DNA of 64,000 bases from CAXQUZ01 sp942491145 (GTDB lineage: Bacteria; Myxococcota_A; UBA796; UBA2385). Shown one piece after another: positions 42,889 to 52,420 of this stretch (its first letter is position 1; each line of letters starts with the position of its first letter). The DNA is taken from positions 1-64,000 of the forward strand of contig CALOBC010000029.1 of the NCBI GenBank assembly GCA_942491145.1, given 5' to 3'. The notes beneath the pieces are model-generated. The model was not told the DNA's origin, ran no database searches, and saw nothing but the letters and a program-made list of their open reading frames with translations. A program made the position numbers and the translations under genes.

Positions 42889-45117
42889 TCAGACCAAGGC
42901 GTTCTCCCCGCCGCTGTCCTGGCAAAAGAGGCAGGCTGAGCGGCTGAGCCGAACGAAGTTGCGCACCGCGTCGAGGTCTGCCTCAGCCGGCAGCGCCAGA
43001 ATGTCAAGATCAGACTGGGGCGCCGACGCGAGGTGATCGGCGAGTGCCCCATGGCGCACGTGCAGCTCGAAGGGACTGGGCACACGAGCCAGATCCACCA
43101 CCTCTTCCAAGAAGCGGTGGGCTCGGGCCTTGTCGGCCACTTCCTCAACCACCGTGATCAGCCGCAGCGGGGACTTCCAGGCCTTGGACACTCGCAGTGC
43201 CATCAGGATGGAGAGGTGCTGTCCGGTCCGGGTGAGCGCAGCCCCGACCCCTTCCCCGGGTTCGGGCAAGCTCAGCCACAGGTGCACAGCCGCCCGCCGC
43301 CCGAGGCCAGCCTTGGGGTGGTCGGCCATGAGCAACACCCCGACCTCCAGCCGCCGACACTCGCCCACGAGGTGCAGCAGATCGGCATCGCGGTCGTGGC
43401 TCTCGTCGAGGCTGACGAACAACAAGTTCGGGCGGAAGAAGGCACTGCGCAGGGACTGCAGCCCCGCAACCAGTCCGGTGGCGTAGGTGGTGGAGTCCAG
43501 CACCGACCAGGTCGTGAAGACACCTTGGGCCCGGAGCGCACGGCCGAGGGACTCCATCCGGACGCTGGCGTCGTCGACGGTGGCCTGGGTCGCGATGCCG
43601 AGCAGCTTGATGGTGCCCTCGGGGCGAGCCAAGTCGAGCAACGTGTGGAACTCGCCGCGGAGCTCTTCGGTGTCCTCCACGGGGACAAGCAGGTTGGGCT
43701 TCCATGCGCGCGGGCTGACGACTTGGTACTCCGTCGCCCGGGCAGCGGCCCACTCGGCCAGTGCGCCGAAGATTCCGCTGCGGGCATCGCCGCCGTCGGG
43801 GTGGAGGTTCATCCGCATGATGTAGGCGTACAGCGCAAACACCACACCCACCGCCACCAGCGAGAAGGTCGGGTTGACGATGAACATGGCGAAGACGCAG
43901 CCGACGGCCCCGACGAAGGACACGAGCCGCGGCACGCGGAGGGTCGGCCGGAAGCTGGGCAGTCCGAGGCTGCCCTCCACGAGCACCACGCCATTGATCA
44001 CCGCGTAGGTGATGAGGAAGAACATCGTGATCAGCGGCGCGATGAGGTTGAGGTCCCGCACCAGCAGCGCGGCCAAGGTGATGACCCCGCTCACAATCAT
44101 GGCATTGCGGGGCTCCCCGTTCGAGGAGCTCTGGGTGAGCCAGGCCCCCCGCGGCACGATGTCGTCCTTGGCCAGGGCCATCAGGATGCGAGGGGCGCCA
44201 ACCAGGGAGGCCAGTGCCGAGGAAAAGGTGGCACCGAGCAGGCCCGCGAGCACACCCGGTCCCCACAGCGACTTGTCGATCATCACCGTGTAGTTGGTGA
44301 GCAGCTCTTCGGTCGAGCTTGCATTGGCGATCCAGACCGCAAGCGCGATGTAGATGACGGTGCTGACCGCGATGGCGGCCATAGTGCCGAGGGGGATGGC
44401 CCGCCGAGGGTCCTTGAGCTCGCCGGACATGTTGGCCCCGGCCATGATGCCTGTTGCGGCGGGGAAGAAGACCGCAAAGACCCGCCAGAAGCCACCACTG
44501 TCGGCGGTGCCACTGCCCGGAAAGGAGCCCCAGAGCACCACGTCGGCCGTGTTGTTCCAGCCCGCCGGCGAGGCCAACACAAGCACAATGCTGACCGCGA
44601 TAATCGCCATGACCACATACTGGATGCGGAAGGCCAGGGTTGCGCTCATGTAGGCGATGCCAAAGACCACACCAAACACTACAAGGTCCACCACCAACGC
44701 TGGGTGGTCGGGGAAGACCCAGAGCCAGCCTTCGCGGAAACCAAAGATGTACATAGTCACGGCGAGGGCTTGACTGAGAAACAGCGGCACACCGACACTT
44801 CCGCCGATCTCAAGCCCGAGCGAGCGGGAGATGATGGCGTAGGGCCCGCCAGCACCCAGTCGCGAGTTGGTGGCGATGGACGACAGCGAGAGACCCGTCG
44901 CAGTGGTGATGGTGAGCGCCACCCCCATCACCAGCAGCCCACCGAGGAGCCCACCATTGCCCACGACCCAACCGAGTCGCAGGTACATGATGACGCCCAG
45001 GATCGTCAGCAACGTGGGCGTAAACACCCCAGCGAACGTGCTGAACTGCTGGGGGCCGGTGGATCCAGACGAGGACGCCAGCCGTGCGCGGACGGCCTGG
45101 ACAAGACGATTGGGCAG
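42889..45117 (-). CDS. Cation-chloride-cotransporter-type permease (APC superfamily)
   Basis: A ~740-residue permease of the bacterial cation-chloride-cotransporter (SLC12-like) branch. The membrane part opens with FSTFAGVFTPTLLTILGVIM and YLRLGWVVGNGG, the family signature, and continues with about twelve helices, including VFFPAATGIMAGANMSGELK. The last ~280 residues are a soluble domain (LLVPVEDTEELRGEFHTLLD, then VSVLDSTTY-like strands) resembling the universal-stress-protein-like C-terminus of these carriers. Which ions are moved is unknown. The start is uncertain: no ATG/GTG lies just before the fold. A CTG at 45117 after AGAGGTG is the best-placed candidate; a much longer upstream frame from 45303 reads as noise. 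Confidence 0.85.
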   Translation of the reverse strand: MPNRLVQAVRARLASSSGSTGPQQFSTFAGVFTPTLLTILGVIMYLRLGWVVGNGGLLGGLLVMGVALTITTATGLSLSSIATNSRLGAGGPYAIISRSLGLEIGGSVGVPLFLSQALAVTMYIFGFREGWLWVFPDHPALVVDLVVFGVVFGIAYMSATLAFRIQYVVMAIIAVSIVLVLASPAGWNNTADVVLWGSFPGSGTADSGGFWRVFAVFFPAATGIMAGANMSGELKDPRRAIPLGTMAAIAVSTVIYIALAVWIANASSTEELLTNYTVMIDKSLWGPGVLAGLLGATFSSALASLVGAPRILMALAKDDIVPRGAWLTQSSSNGEPRNAMIVSGVITLAALLVRDLNLIAPLITMFFLITYAVINGVVLVEGSLGLPSFRPTLRVPRLVSFVGAVGCVFAMFIVNPTFSLVAVGVVFALYAYIMRMNLHPDGGDARSGIFGALAEWAAARATEYQVVSPRAWKPNLLVPVEDTEELRGEFHTLLDLARPEGTIKLLGIATQATVDDASVRMESLGRALRAQGVFTTWSVLDSTTYATGLVAGLQSLRSAFFRPNLLFVSLDESHDRDADLLHLVGECRRLEVGVLLMADHPKAGLGRRAAVHLWLSLPEPGEGVGAALTRTGQHLSILMALRVSKAWKSPLRLITVVEEVADKARAHRFLEEVVDLARVPSPFELHVRHGALADHLASAPQSDLDILALPAEADLDAVRNFVRLSRSACLFCQDSGGENALV

Positions 45118-45322
45118 GGGGCACCTCTGGGAAGCCGTGGAGAGGCTACGCCGCCAGCATAACGAACCAGATTGCCCACAGGCAGGGCAATCCGAGCGAC
45201 ACTGCGTCCGATCAGACTTCGCCTGCCCCGACTCGCGAGAACAGGCACCCAGTCGGCACTCTGAGCCCGATCGTGGGAGGGGTGCGCGGCATGGGCGAGG
45301 CACCGGCCGTGTTGGCGCCGTC

Positions 45323-47017
45323 TCAACCCAGCAGCACCGACTTCAGGCCCCTCATGCTCAGTCCCGTGCGCGCCCGCCACTGTCGGCGACGAGCGACAGT
45401 GTCCACACCCGCTTCCCCAAGCAGCTCATCCGCAGCGAGCCGATAGATGTCGAAAGGCGAGTCGCCGGACTCCACACGGGGGCCAAGCTCCGCGCAAGCC
45501 ACGGCGTCGCGAACGTCGAGCAGTCGGGCAGCCTCCACGGTCGTCAACGAGCCCAGCCAGAACGTGTCGACACCACTGCGTTGGGTGCGGCCGACCCCGG
45601 CGAGCCCCGGCCACCGGTGTCGCTCTGGAAGCCAGTCCACCCAGTCGCACCAGAACAGCACCGTGTCGCCCTGAGTCTCGCGGGTGTGGGGGATGTCTTC
45701 CCATGCCAACGCATCGCCGTCCTCAAAGAACTGGCGCAGCTCGTCGCCCACCAGCCCGGTCAGCCCAGTCGCGTCCCAGGCCCATGGCGTGCCTTCATCC
45801 AGGTCCAGGATGGGGGCTTCTGCGTCCGAGGGCAGCACCACCACCGACATGTCGGGGTCCACCATGCTGCAGAAGCTGTGGGCGCAGGGGCCGACCACAC
45901 TCACCCCCCCGTCCGGTCGGGCCTCGATCGAGACGGGGGGCAACATCAAGTGGGGAGTCTGCCGTGCCCGCGCCAGTCGGTTCGCGATTGCGGAGGCGCG
46001 AGGGCCGGTCCGGAGCACTTCCTCGACCCACGCGGCCAGTGCGGCGCCATGCAGTCGAGGATCCAGACACAGGCCCAAGCGCTCGAGCATGCGCAAGTCC
46101 GTCACCAGCTCTGGATTGCATCGCAGCAGGAGCGCCCGGTGCTGGTGGGCCAGCTGCTCCGCTTCCTCGAAAGACGTGGCCCCCCACAACGCCGTCACGA
46201 CGGCCGTGAAGGTGGCGTCCAGAAGTGAGACGGGCAGGAGGTGCGCTTCGTCCACCGGCGCGGAGGCCTCGTCCAACAACAACCCATCGGCCCCGGCATC
46301 AAACTCAAGGTCGGCGTCAACCAGATCAATGCCGAAGATGGCCTCCAGATCGGCATCCTGGAAGTCTCCACCGTCCCCCCCGAGGATGGCCGTTGCTGCA
46401 ACCAGCAGCTCCTGTTCATCCACCTGGCGAAGCTGGAACAGCAGGCCCGGACGCTCGTCCAGGCGCACACCCACCGCAAAGTAGACCGCCGCGACATGCT
46501 TGCAGAGTCGGGACCAGTCCGGGCACGTGCACTCGGGCTCCAGATCAGCCGACCTCGGCAGCAGCCCGCTGCGGGGATCGGTGAGCGCTTCGAGCACAGT
46601 GGGTGACAGCTGCCCCGACAGCAGGTCCAGCAGAGAGCCCACCTCGCCCGCGCAACGCAACACAATGGCGTCCCATTGTGACTTCGCCAGGGGCTTCACC
46701 ATGAGGTCCACCCTGTACAGGTCCGAGCCTTGCACGAGCGCCGAGATCTCGCCCGGCATGATCTGCAAGTCGACCACGCAGTCATGGCGCACATAGGAGC
46801 GCCCCCGTCCCAGGCGGTTGTCGAGACCTTCCATGGCTTCGAGGTGGTCACACCAAGCCTTGCCCCAGACGGTCTTGGCGATGGTGCGCCGTCCCCCCAA
46901 GATGACGGGCTGGATGGCCGGAAGCCTGGTCTTGAGCTTCTTCCGGGCCGCAGCGGCCTTCTTCCTCCTGCCTTCCACCGACTGATACTGAGGAAACCCT
47001 CTATTGCGGTACCACAT
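45323..47017 (-). CDS. SWIM zinc-finger protein paired with SNF2 helicase
   Basis: A 564-residue protein with basic N-terminus (MWYRNRGFPQYQSVEGRRKK) and a SWIM zinc finger near residue 175: CTCPDWSRLCKHV fits CxC-x6-CxH. The C-terminal two-thirds is acidic and helical with no recognised domain. SWIM proteins encoded next to bacterial SNF2-type helicases are a known arrangement, and the finger is thought to bind DNA or protein for the helicase. GGAGG five bases before ATG 47017 fixes the start. The SNF2 stop is only one base upstream of this ATG, so the pair is co-translated. Confidence 0.88.
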   Translation of the reverse strand: MWYRNRGFPQYQSVEGRRKKAAAARKKLKTRLPAIQPVILGGRRTIAKTVWGKAWCDHLEAMEGLDNRLGRGRSYVRHDCVVDLQIMPGEISALVQGSDLYRVDLMVKPLAKSQWDAIVLRCAGEVGSLLDLLSGQLSPTVLEALTDPRSGLLPRSADLEPECTCPDWSRLCKHVAAVYFAVGVRLDERPGLLFQLRQVDEQELLVAATAILGGDGGDFQDADLEAIFGIDLVDADLEFDAGADGLLLDEASAPVDEAHLLPVSLLDATFTAVVTALWGATSFEEAEQLAHQHRALLLRCNPELVTDLRMLERLGLCLDPRLHGAALAAWVEEVLRTGPRASAIANRLARARQTPHLMLPPVSIEARPDGGVSVVGPCAHSFCSMVDPDMSVVVLPSDAEAPILDLDEGTPWAWDATGLTGLVGDELRQFFEDGDALAWEDIPHTRETQGDTVLFWCDWVDWLPERHRWPGLAGVGRTQRSGVDTFWLGSLTTVEAARLLDVRDAVACAELGPRVESGDSPFDIYRLAADELLGEAGVDTVARRRQWRARTGLSMRGLKSVLLG

Positions 47018-47018
47018 G

Positions 47019-49730
47019 TCAGCCTCCAGAGTTGTCCATTGCCGCGCGAAGGTCGAGGGCCACCAGCTTGAGCAATGCAGCATCGTCGAGCTCGGTGATC
47101 GACGGCCCTTGCTGTTTACCACCCACAATGCTCTTCGCCAGCTCGGCCTTCTCGGCGATGAGTTGGTCGATGCGTTCCTCCACCGTGCCCCGACACACCA
47201 ACCGATGCACAAGGACGGTTTGGGTCTGGCCGATGCGAAAGGCCCGGTCCGTCGCTTGGTTCTCAACGGCGGGGTTCCACCAGCGGTCGAAGTGCACCAC
47301 ATGGTTGGCTTGAGTGAGGTTTAGGCCCGTGCCTGCCGCCCGCAGCGACAACACAAAGAACGGGGGGCCATCGGGGTCTTGGAAGGCCTTGACCCGTCGG
47401 GCCCGCTCGGCCAAGGGCACCCCCCCGTGCAGCTCCAGTCCTTCCCGTCCGAATGCACGGGCCAACGTGGACGACAGCGCGTCCATCATGCTTCGATACT
47501 GGGTAAACACCAGCACCTTGTCCTGCCGCTCGGCGAGTTCGGTGGCCAAGCGAAGCAGTGCGCTCAACTTGGAGCTGTGTTGGACCGGAAAGCCCAGGTT
47601 GTCCGGATCTTCGGCAATCAGCGCGGGGTGGTCGCACAGCTGCTTGAACCGTGTCAGGGCCGCGAGGACCGCCCCCCGACGGGCCACACCCTCCTGCGTG
47701 GCCAACAGCTTGGCGAGCTGGTCGACCGCGTCGGCATACATCGCCGCTTGGCGCCGAGACAGGCCGCACCACACCGTCATCTCGACCTTCTCGGGCAAGT
47801 CGGAGATGACGTCCCGATCGGTCTTCAGGCGACGCAACAGGTAGGGCGATATGAGCTGACGAAGCGGGCGGTGGTCGTCGCCGAGGGCTTGGCAGAACTG
47901 GGCAAACTGCTTGGACGTCCCCAGCAGGCCTGGGTTGGCGACATCCATCAGGGCCCACAGGTCGGCGGCCCGGTTCTCGACGGGGGTGCCAGTCAGCAGG
48001 ATGCAGGCCCGCGACGAGATCTTGCGCACCGCGCGGCTGCGGGTGGCGGCGGCGTTCTTGATGGCTTGGGCCTCATCGAGCACGAGCAGATCCCAGTCGC
48101 ACTTGGTGAGACGCGTGTCCCGGTGGAGCATCCCATAGGTTGTCAGCACCACGTCGGCGCCTTGCCAGGGCTTGCCGTCCTCGTCTGGGACAGCCTGAGC
48201 CGCATCGGCACCGGCGGAGGGATGGGCAACGGCCACCCGGAGGCTGGGCGCAAACCGAGCGGCCTCGGCTTGCCAGTTCGGCACCAGAGACGTGGGGAGC
48301 ACCACAAGGCTGGGGGCCCGCTCCCGGTTGGTGGCCTTGAGGCGCAGCAGCAGGGCAAGCACCTGAAGGGTCTTTCCCAGGCCCATGTCGTCGGCAAGGC
48401 AAGCGCCGAGCCCGAGCTGGGACAGCGTCCACAGCCAGTCCAGACCGGACGCTTGGTACGGACGCAGCCGGGCCTTGAGGCCAGCTGGCGCGCCCCGGCC
48501 CTCACCCGGTTGCCGCAGCCGCCGCAGCAAGTCCGACAGCGCAGGTCCGGCCGTGACCTCCGACCAGCGGTCCACATCGGTGCCCAATGCACCTGCCGAT
48601 GCGTGGGCGGGAAGGCCCGCGAGCATGCGCATGCCTTCAAAGAACGACAGCCCGTTCGCGTCGGCCTCGTCCTGCGCGCGGGTCCACTGGTCCATGACGG
48701 CGGCGAGGGCTTCGGCGTCCACCTCGACCCACTTGCCCCGGAGCAGGACCATGCCCTCCGTGGATGCCAGCAGTGCGTCCCGCTCGGCATCGGTGAGGGG
48801 CGGACCGTCGACCACCAGCCCAACTTGGAAGGACAGCAAGGCGCTGGCGTTGAGCGGACCGACCTTTTGCGGCCCAACGGTGACGCGCACCCGCGCCCGG
48901 GGCAGCTTGCCCGTCGCCCACCAGCTCGGCACCCGCACGACCAGCCCGGCGGCTTCAAGAGCGGGCACCGCGCGGAGAAAGCGCATGGCTTCGCCGGGGC
49001 CCCACTTCTGGGGGCGGAAGATGCCCCGAGACTCGACGAGATCAGCGATGAGCGGCACATCGACGGCCGCCCTGCGCACCGGTGCGAGCAAGGTCTCGAC
49101 CTTGGACGGGTCACCCTGGGCCTGCTGCAGCGCGCGTCCGAGGGGCACATGTTGGGGGCGGCCATCGGCACCGAGGCGGGCGGCCCAGGTGGCGAGGAAC
49201 GCAAACGGAAGCTCGGGGTCGCGGCGGTTCTCGGCGAGGTGGAGGCAGAGCCGACCGACGGCATGCCAGGAGGGACCGTGGGCAGCGAGCCAGTCGTGGA
49301 CCGTGCCAGAGAACCCAGCTGATGCCTGCCGGAATGCCGCCACAGTCGACATCCACGCGGCACTCAGGGTCTCTTTGCGCAGGGTCTCCCTGCCCCGGAA
49401 CGGCGGCGCACGCTCGACCAGCTCGGCGAGCTCGTCCGGCGGAGGCAGATCGAGGGTGGGCCACAGCTCAGCGAGGTCACTGTGGCGACACGCGGCGGCG
49501 AGCACCTGACGTCCGAGCTCGCGCAGCCAAGCCCAGGCGGGGGGCAGGGACGCGTGGACCTCGACCAGTCCGAGGTGGAGGATGCCCGCGCCGGCCCCCT
49601 GGGCGAAGGCATCCCCGATCCGGCCGACCGCCGCGCCATTGAGGGGTGCGGCGTCCGCGTCGACAATGGCGTCGAACGCGCCAGAGGGGCGCAGGCACAG
49701 GGAGAGTGAGGTCTGGGCAGGCATCGGCAT
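47019..49730 (-). CDS. SNF2-family DNA translocase/helicase
   Basis: A 903-residue SNF2/HepA-type ATPase. An N-terminal ~430-residue region with an SNF2-associated character precedes the two RecA lobes. Motifs: Q/I region RPYQASGLDWLW, Walker A LADDMGLGKTLQ, Ia VVLPTSLVPNW, II LVLDEAQAIKN (DEAQ), III LLTGTPVENR, IV VLVFTQYRSMM, V LRAAGTGLNLT and VI QATDRAFRIGQ. All catalytic motifs look intact, so it should move on duplex DNA using ATP. It begins about 120 bases after the stop of the five-gene operon on the same strand and overlaps functionally with the SWIM gene downstream. Roles in transcription recycling (RapA-like) or phage defence are both possible. Confidence 0.93.
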   Translation of the reverse strand: MPMPAQTSLSLCLRPSGAFDAIVDADAAPLNGAAVGRIGDAFAQGAGAGILHLGLVEVHASLPPAWAWLRELGRQVLAAACRHSDLAELWPTLDLPPPDELAELVERAPPFRGRETLRKETLSAAWMSTVAAFRQASAGFSGTVHDWLAAHGPSWHAVGRLCLHLAENRRDPELPFAFLATWAARLGADGRPQHVPLGRALQQAQGDPSKVETLLAPVRRAAVDVPLIADLVESRGIFRPQKWGPGEAMRFLRAVPALEAAGLVVRVPSWWATGKLPRARVRVTVGPQKVGPLNASALLSFQVGLVVDGPPLTDAERDALLASTEGMVLLRGKWVEVDAEALAAVMDQWTRAQDEADANGLSFFEGMRMLAGLPAHASAGALGTDVDRWSEVTAGPALSDLLRRLRQPGEGRGAPAGLKARLRPYQASGLDWLWTLSQLGLGACLADDMGLGKTLQVLALLLRLKATNRERAPSLVVLPTSLVPNWQAEAARFAPSLRVAVAHPSAGADAAQAVPDEDGKPWQGADVVLTTYGMLHRDTRLTKCDWDLLVLDEAQAIKNAAATRSRAVRKISSRACILLTGTPVENRAADLWALMDVANPGLLGTSKQFAQFCQALGDDHRPLRQLISPYLLRRLKTDRDVISDLPEKVEMTVWCGLSRRQAAMYADAVDQLAKLLATQEGVARRGAVLAALTRFKQLCDHPALIAEDPDNLGFPVQHSSKLSALLRLATELAERQDKVLVFTQYRSMMDALSSTLARAFGREGLELHGGVPLAERARRVKAFQDPDGPPFFVLSLRAAGTGLNLTQANHVVHFDRWWNPAVENQATDRAFRIGQTQTVLVHRLVCRGTVEERIDQLIAEKAELAKSIVGGKQQGPSITELDDAALLKLVALDLRAAMDNSGG

Positions 49731-49850
49731 CGGAGAGCGGCGTTCGGGAGGCCCGGCAGTGCGGGGCCAAGGTGGCCGATATCACATGGGCTTGCCGGGG
49801 GCTGGTTTGGACGGGGGCAGCCTCGATGCCGACATTGGCGCGCTGCTGCG

Positions 49851-51542
49851 TCAGTACGGGAACAACCGTGTCAGCGATGCGGTGCCCTGGTCCGCAAGCA
49901 CCCGGCCGAGCGCCGCACCGGTCCGCAGCCTCGACAGGGCGTCCTCCACGGTCAAGCTGCCCTGGGCCAGTGCGTCGAGCGCGGCGTGAGTTGCGTTGAG
50001 TTGGGCATCCTCTCGCTTGGCAATGCCGCCCACGATCCGCAACCGATGGGCCCAGCTCTGGAGATACCGTCGGGGACCCGAGCCTTGCGCAAGGCGGCCC
50101 CAGCGGAGATCAGACAGTGGGGCGCGGCCCAGCAGCGCGGCGGCCCCACTCACAGCCGCATCCGCGAAGGTCTGGTCCACCACCGAGAACCCGCCGAGGT
50201 CCCGCAGCTCTCGCTCGACAGACAACAGCCCATCAAACGCAACGGAGTCTTCCAGAGCGCCGGCCAGTCGCACCGCCTCGGCAAAGGCGTGGCTGCAGTC
50301 GTCCAAGCGACGGGCGGCACGCAGCTCGGCCAACAGTGCTGTCTGGGCACGCAGCGCAGCGACCGGGTCCCTCACCGCGAGCCACCGGGCGTGGGCCCCG
50401 CGCACCTCAAAGGTGTAGGGCGACCCGACGGGGTCCAGCATCGGGCCGATGGCTTCGGCCAAGGCGGACGGCAGGTCCGTGCCCAGGGCGCGGCAGTGTT
50501 CCACCAAGTGGGCAAAGTGAACCGCCCGCTCCAGGTCACCCCGGGCCTGGGCTTGGGCCACCAGCGCGTCCAGCGTCGTGCCCGCCGGCGACACAGCCAG
50601 CTCGGCTTGGGCGTACCGCCGGGCCACAATGTCCAACAAGCTCAGCCGTTCCTGATCGTCGACCGCAAGGGTCCAGGTCCCGCGAATGGTGGCCACAGCC
50701 TGCACCACGGGCTTCCAGTCGGGCAGCACGCCTTGCCCGCGCCCCACGAGGGACGTCAACCCGTAGACCACCCGCCGCTGGTCTTCGGGGGGAACCTTCG
50801 CCAGCACCTCGGCGGGCGGAAAGTAGCGTGCGATGACCTCGGATACCGAGCCCACCGGGACCAGCTCCACATCGACGATGCTGGCCGTGTTGAGTGCTCG
50901 GGTCCACTCCCGTTCCTGGCCGCTCGCGACCAGCAGCCGACGCACCCCGGGCAGCAGATCCCGTAGCAGCGAAGCTTTCTCGGCGAGCCCGCCCACGGCG
51001 CCCACCGTGCCGTCGGCCTCGACCGCAGCGCTGGCCGCCAGGTCACCTGGCACCGGCACGTTGAGCCAGGCCGAGACGAGCGCCAGGACGACCGACAGCC
51101 CCAGGGAGTCGCCGGTCAGCGGACGCTCGATGGCCGCGTGACCCAAGGGCACACTCACCGCCACACGCCGCACCCGCACACCATCCGCCGGCGGCAGCGG
51201 TCGCCACGCCAGCGGGGTCCAGCGGGCCACGTGGTCCCGGGCATGGCGGGCGGCCCGGGCGGTTGTGCCGGAGAGCCCCTCGCCATCGGACTTGTTGACC
51301 GTGAGCAACCACACGGCCCGCTGGCCAGGCCCCACCGCGAGGATGGGTGAAGCGCCAACGGTGTTCGCTGGAACATTGATGTTTAGTCTATCTTGGAGAA
51401 TCGCCCGCGCCGATTGGGTAGACGGCCAGAACCACGGGCCGCAGGCAGCTGCGACCCTGGCCGCAGCCCGAGCGCTCGGCCGGACCCGCTGTCCAGCGGC
51501 GATGCGCACCACATCACCCGGCACCCAAGGCGTCGGGCTCAT
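49851..51542 (-). CDS. Lon-type (S16) Ser-Lys protease domain with helical arm
   Basis: A 563-residue protein. Residues ~125-215 match the Lon proteolytic domain: PLTGDSLGLSVVLALVSAWL carries Ser146, and VEADGTVGAVGGLAEKASLL carries Lys189. The spacing of 43 equals that of E. coli Lon Ser679/Lys722, and the flanking Gly-Asp-Ser and GG-x-x-EK contexts fit. There is no AAA+ ATPase; the N-terminal ~120 residues are unassigned and the last ~330 are helical, TPR-like. It may be a regulated, ATP-independent peptidase or a Lon-fold module using another partner as unfoldase. Start ATG 51542 overlaps the upstream gene's stop by 4 bases. It is the last of five coupled genes. Confidence 0.82.
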   Translation of the reverse strand: MSPTPWVPGDVVRIAAGQRVRPSARAAARVAAACGPWFWPSTQSARAILQDRLNINVPANTVGASPILAVGPGQRAVWLLTVNKSDGEGLSGTTARAARHARDHVARWTPLAWRPLPPADGVRVRRVAVSVPLGHAAIERPLTGDSLGLSVVLALVSAWLNVPVPGDLAASAAVEADGTVGAVGGLAEKASLLRDLLPGVRRLLVASGQEREWTRALNTASIVDVELVPVGSVSEVIARYFPPAEVLAKVPPEDQRRVVYGLTSLVGRGQGVLPDWKPVVQAVATIRGTWTLAVDDQERLSLLDIVARRYAQAELAVSPAGTTLDALVAQAQARGDLERAVHFAHLVEHCRALGTDLPSALAEAIGPMLDPVGSPYTFEVRGAHARWLAVRDPVAALRAQTALLAELRAARRLDDCSHAFAEAVRLAGALEDSVAFDGLLSVERELRDLGGFSVVDQTFADAAVSGAAALLGRAPLSDLRWGRLAQGSGPRRYLQSWAHRLRIVGGIAKREDAQLNATHAALDALAQGSLTVEDALSRLRTGAALGRVLADQGTASLTRLFPY

Positions 51543-52420
51543 TGCACATCTCGTGCACCCGGACGGGCCCACCACGAGCCCCGCTCGCGAGCGACATGAA
51601 CCAGCAGCGGGCTGTCGACTGTCAGTGGCGCGACCAGCGATGCGAGCACCCGGCGAAGGCGAGCATCCGCCGCAGCAATGCGGGCCGCAGGACGCCGCGC
51701 TGGAGCAACACGGCGCAGCAGAGTGCTGGCGCTCGCGACGTGGTCTCGGTCACCACACAGGGCCAGCAGCTCGACGTCCCACGCGGGCAGGTCCCGGTCC
51801 TCGTCGTCCAGCAGCCGCACCGCCTCGTCCGCGACCGCGTCGGCAAGCTGCACCAAGTGCTCGATCACGTCGGCCCGCCCGGCCTCGGACAGGCCGGTCC
51901 ACCACGCGGACACCAGCTCCTGGGGCCGGTCGCGGTCCTGGAGGACACCGGCGAGGGCGGTGGTGCCAAAGCGGAGCACCAGTCCAGCCGCCACACCGCC
52001 TGCGCCGAGGGCCGACTGTTCCGCCGCCGCGTCCCGCACCACACGGGGCAACAACAGCAGATCACAGTCCAGGCGAGGGCCGGCCACACTCCGGTCGCTG
52101 GGGGTCGGGGCGGCTTCAGCCACAACCTCCCACCCACCATCGCCCAGCTCCTGCACCACAAAGCGCCACCCGTCCGCGGCCGTCAGCGGGGTCTCCGGTC
52201 GCAGGGGCCGGCTGGCTTGGGGGGTGGCGTCGTCCGGCGCGAACAAAGACTGGTCACCAAAGGCTTCCAGAAACAGCTGACCGCCGATCACGACAGGAAA
52301 CACACCCAGCGCTTCGAGCGGCGGGGCTTCGAGCACCAGGCGCCCAGGGGCAGCGAAGGCTCCGTCGGAGTCAGGCGCAGTGGGACGCAGCACAACCCGA
52401 ACGATGCGTGGGGTGGTCAT
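51539..52420 (-). CDS. Unrecognised protein of the five-gene operon
   Basis: A 293-residue protein with no family I can name. The N-terminal ~90 residues are beta-rich (MTTPRIVRVVLRPTAPDSDG, then GRLVLEAPPLEALGVFPVVI). The middle holds strand-helix alternation (WRFVVQELGDGGWEVVAEAA, LDCDLLLLPRVVRD), and the C-terminal half is helical and Asp/Ala/Arg-rich (AVADEAVRLLDDEDRDLPAW). No signal peptide or membrane segment. Both its ends are 4-base ATGA overlaps, with the sigma-like gene upstream and the Lon-like gene downstream, so it is made in step with them and probably binds one. Confidence 0.75.
   Translation of the reverse strand: MTTPRIVRVVLRPTAPDSDGAFAAPGRLVLEAPPLEALGVFPVVIGGQLFLEAFGDQSLFAPDDATPQASRPLRPETPLTAADGWRFVVQELGDGGWEVVAEAAPTPSDRSVAGPRLDCDLLLLPRVVRDAAAEQSALGAGGVAAGLVLRFGTTALAGVLQDRDRPQELVSAWWTGLSEAGRADVIEHLVQLADAVADEAVRLLDDEDRDLPAWDVELLALCGDRDHVASASTLLRRVAPARRPAARIAAADARLRRVLASLVAPLTVDSPLLVHVARERGSWWARPGARDVQ

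Noticed and set aside
43033..45162. 709-codon plus-strand frame opposite the permease
   Set aside because: Shadow of the twelve-helix permease; it contains no hydrophobic segments or motifs.
49582..49999. Short plus-strand frames across the SNF2-Lon gap
   Set aside because: They overlap the ends of both minus-strand genes, have no ribosome site and no consistent codon bias.
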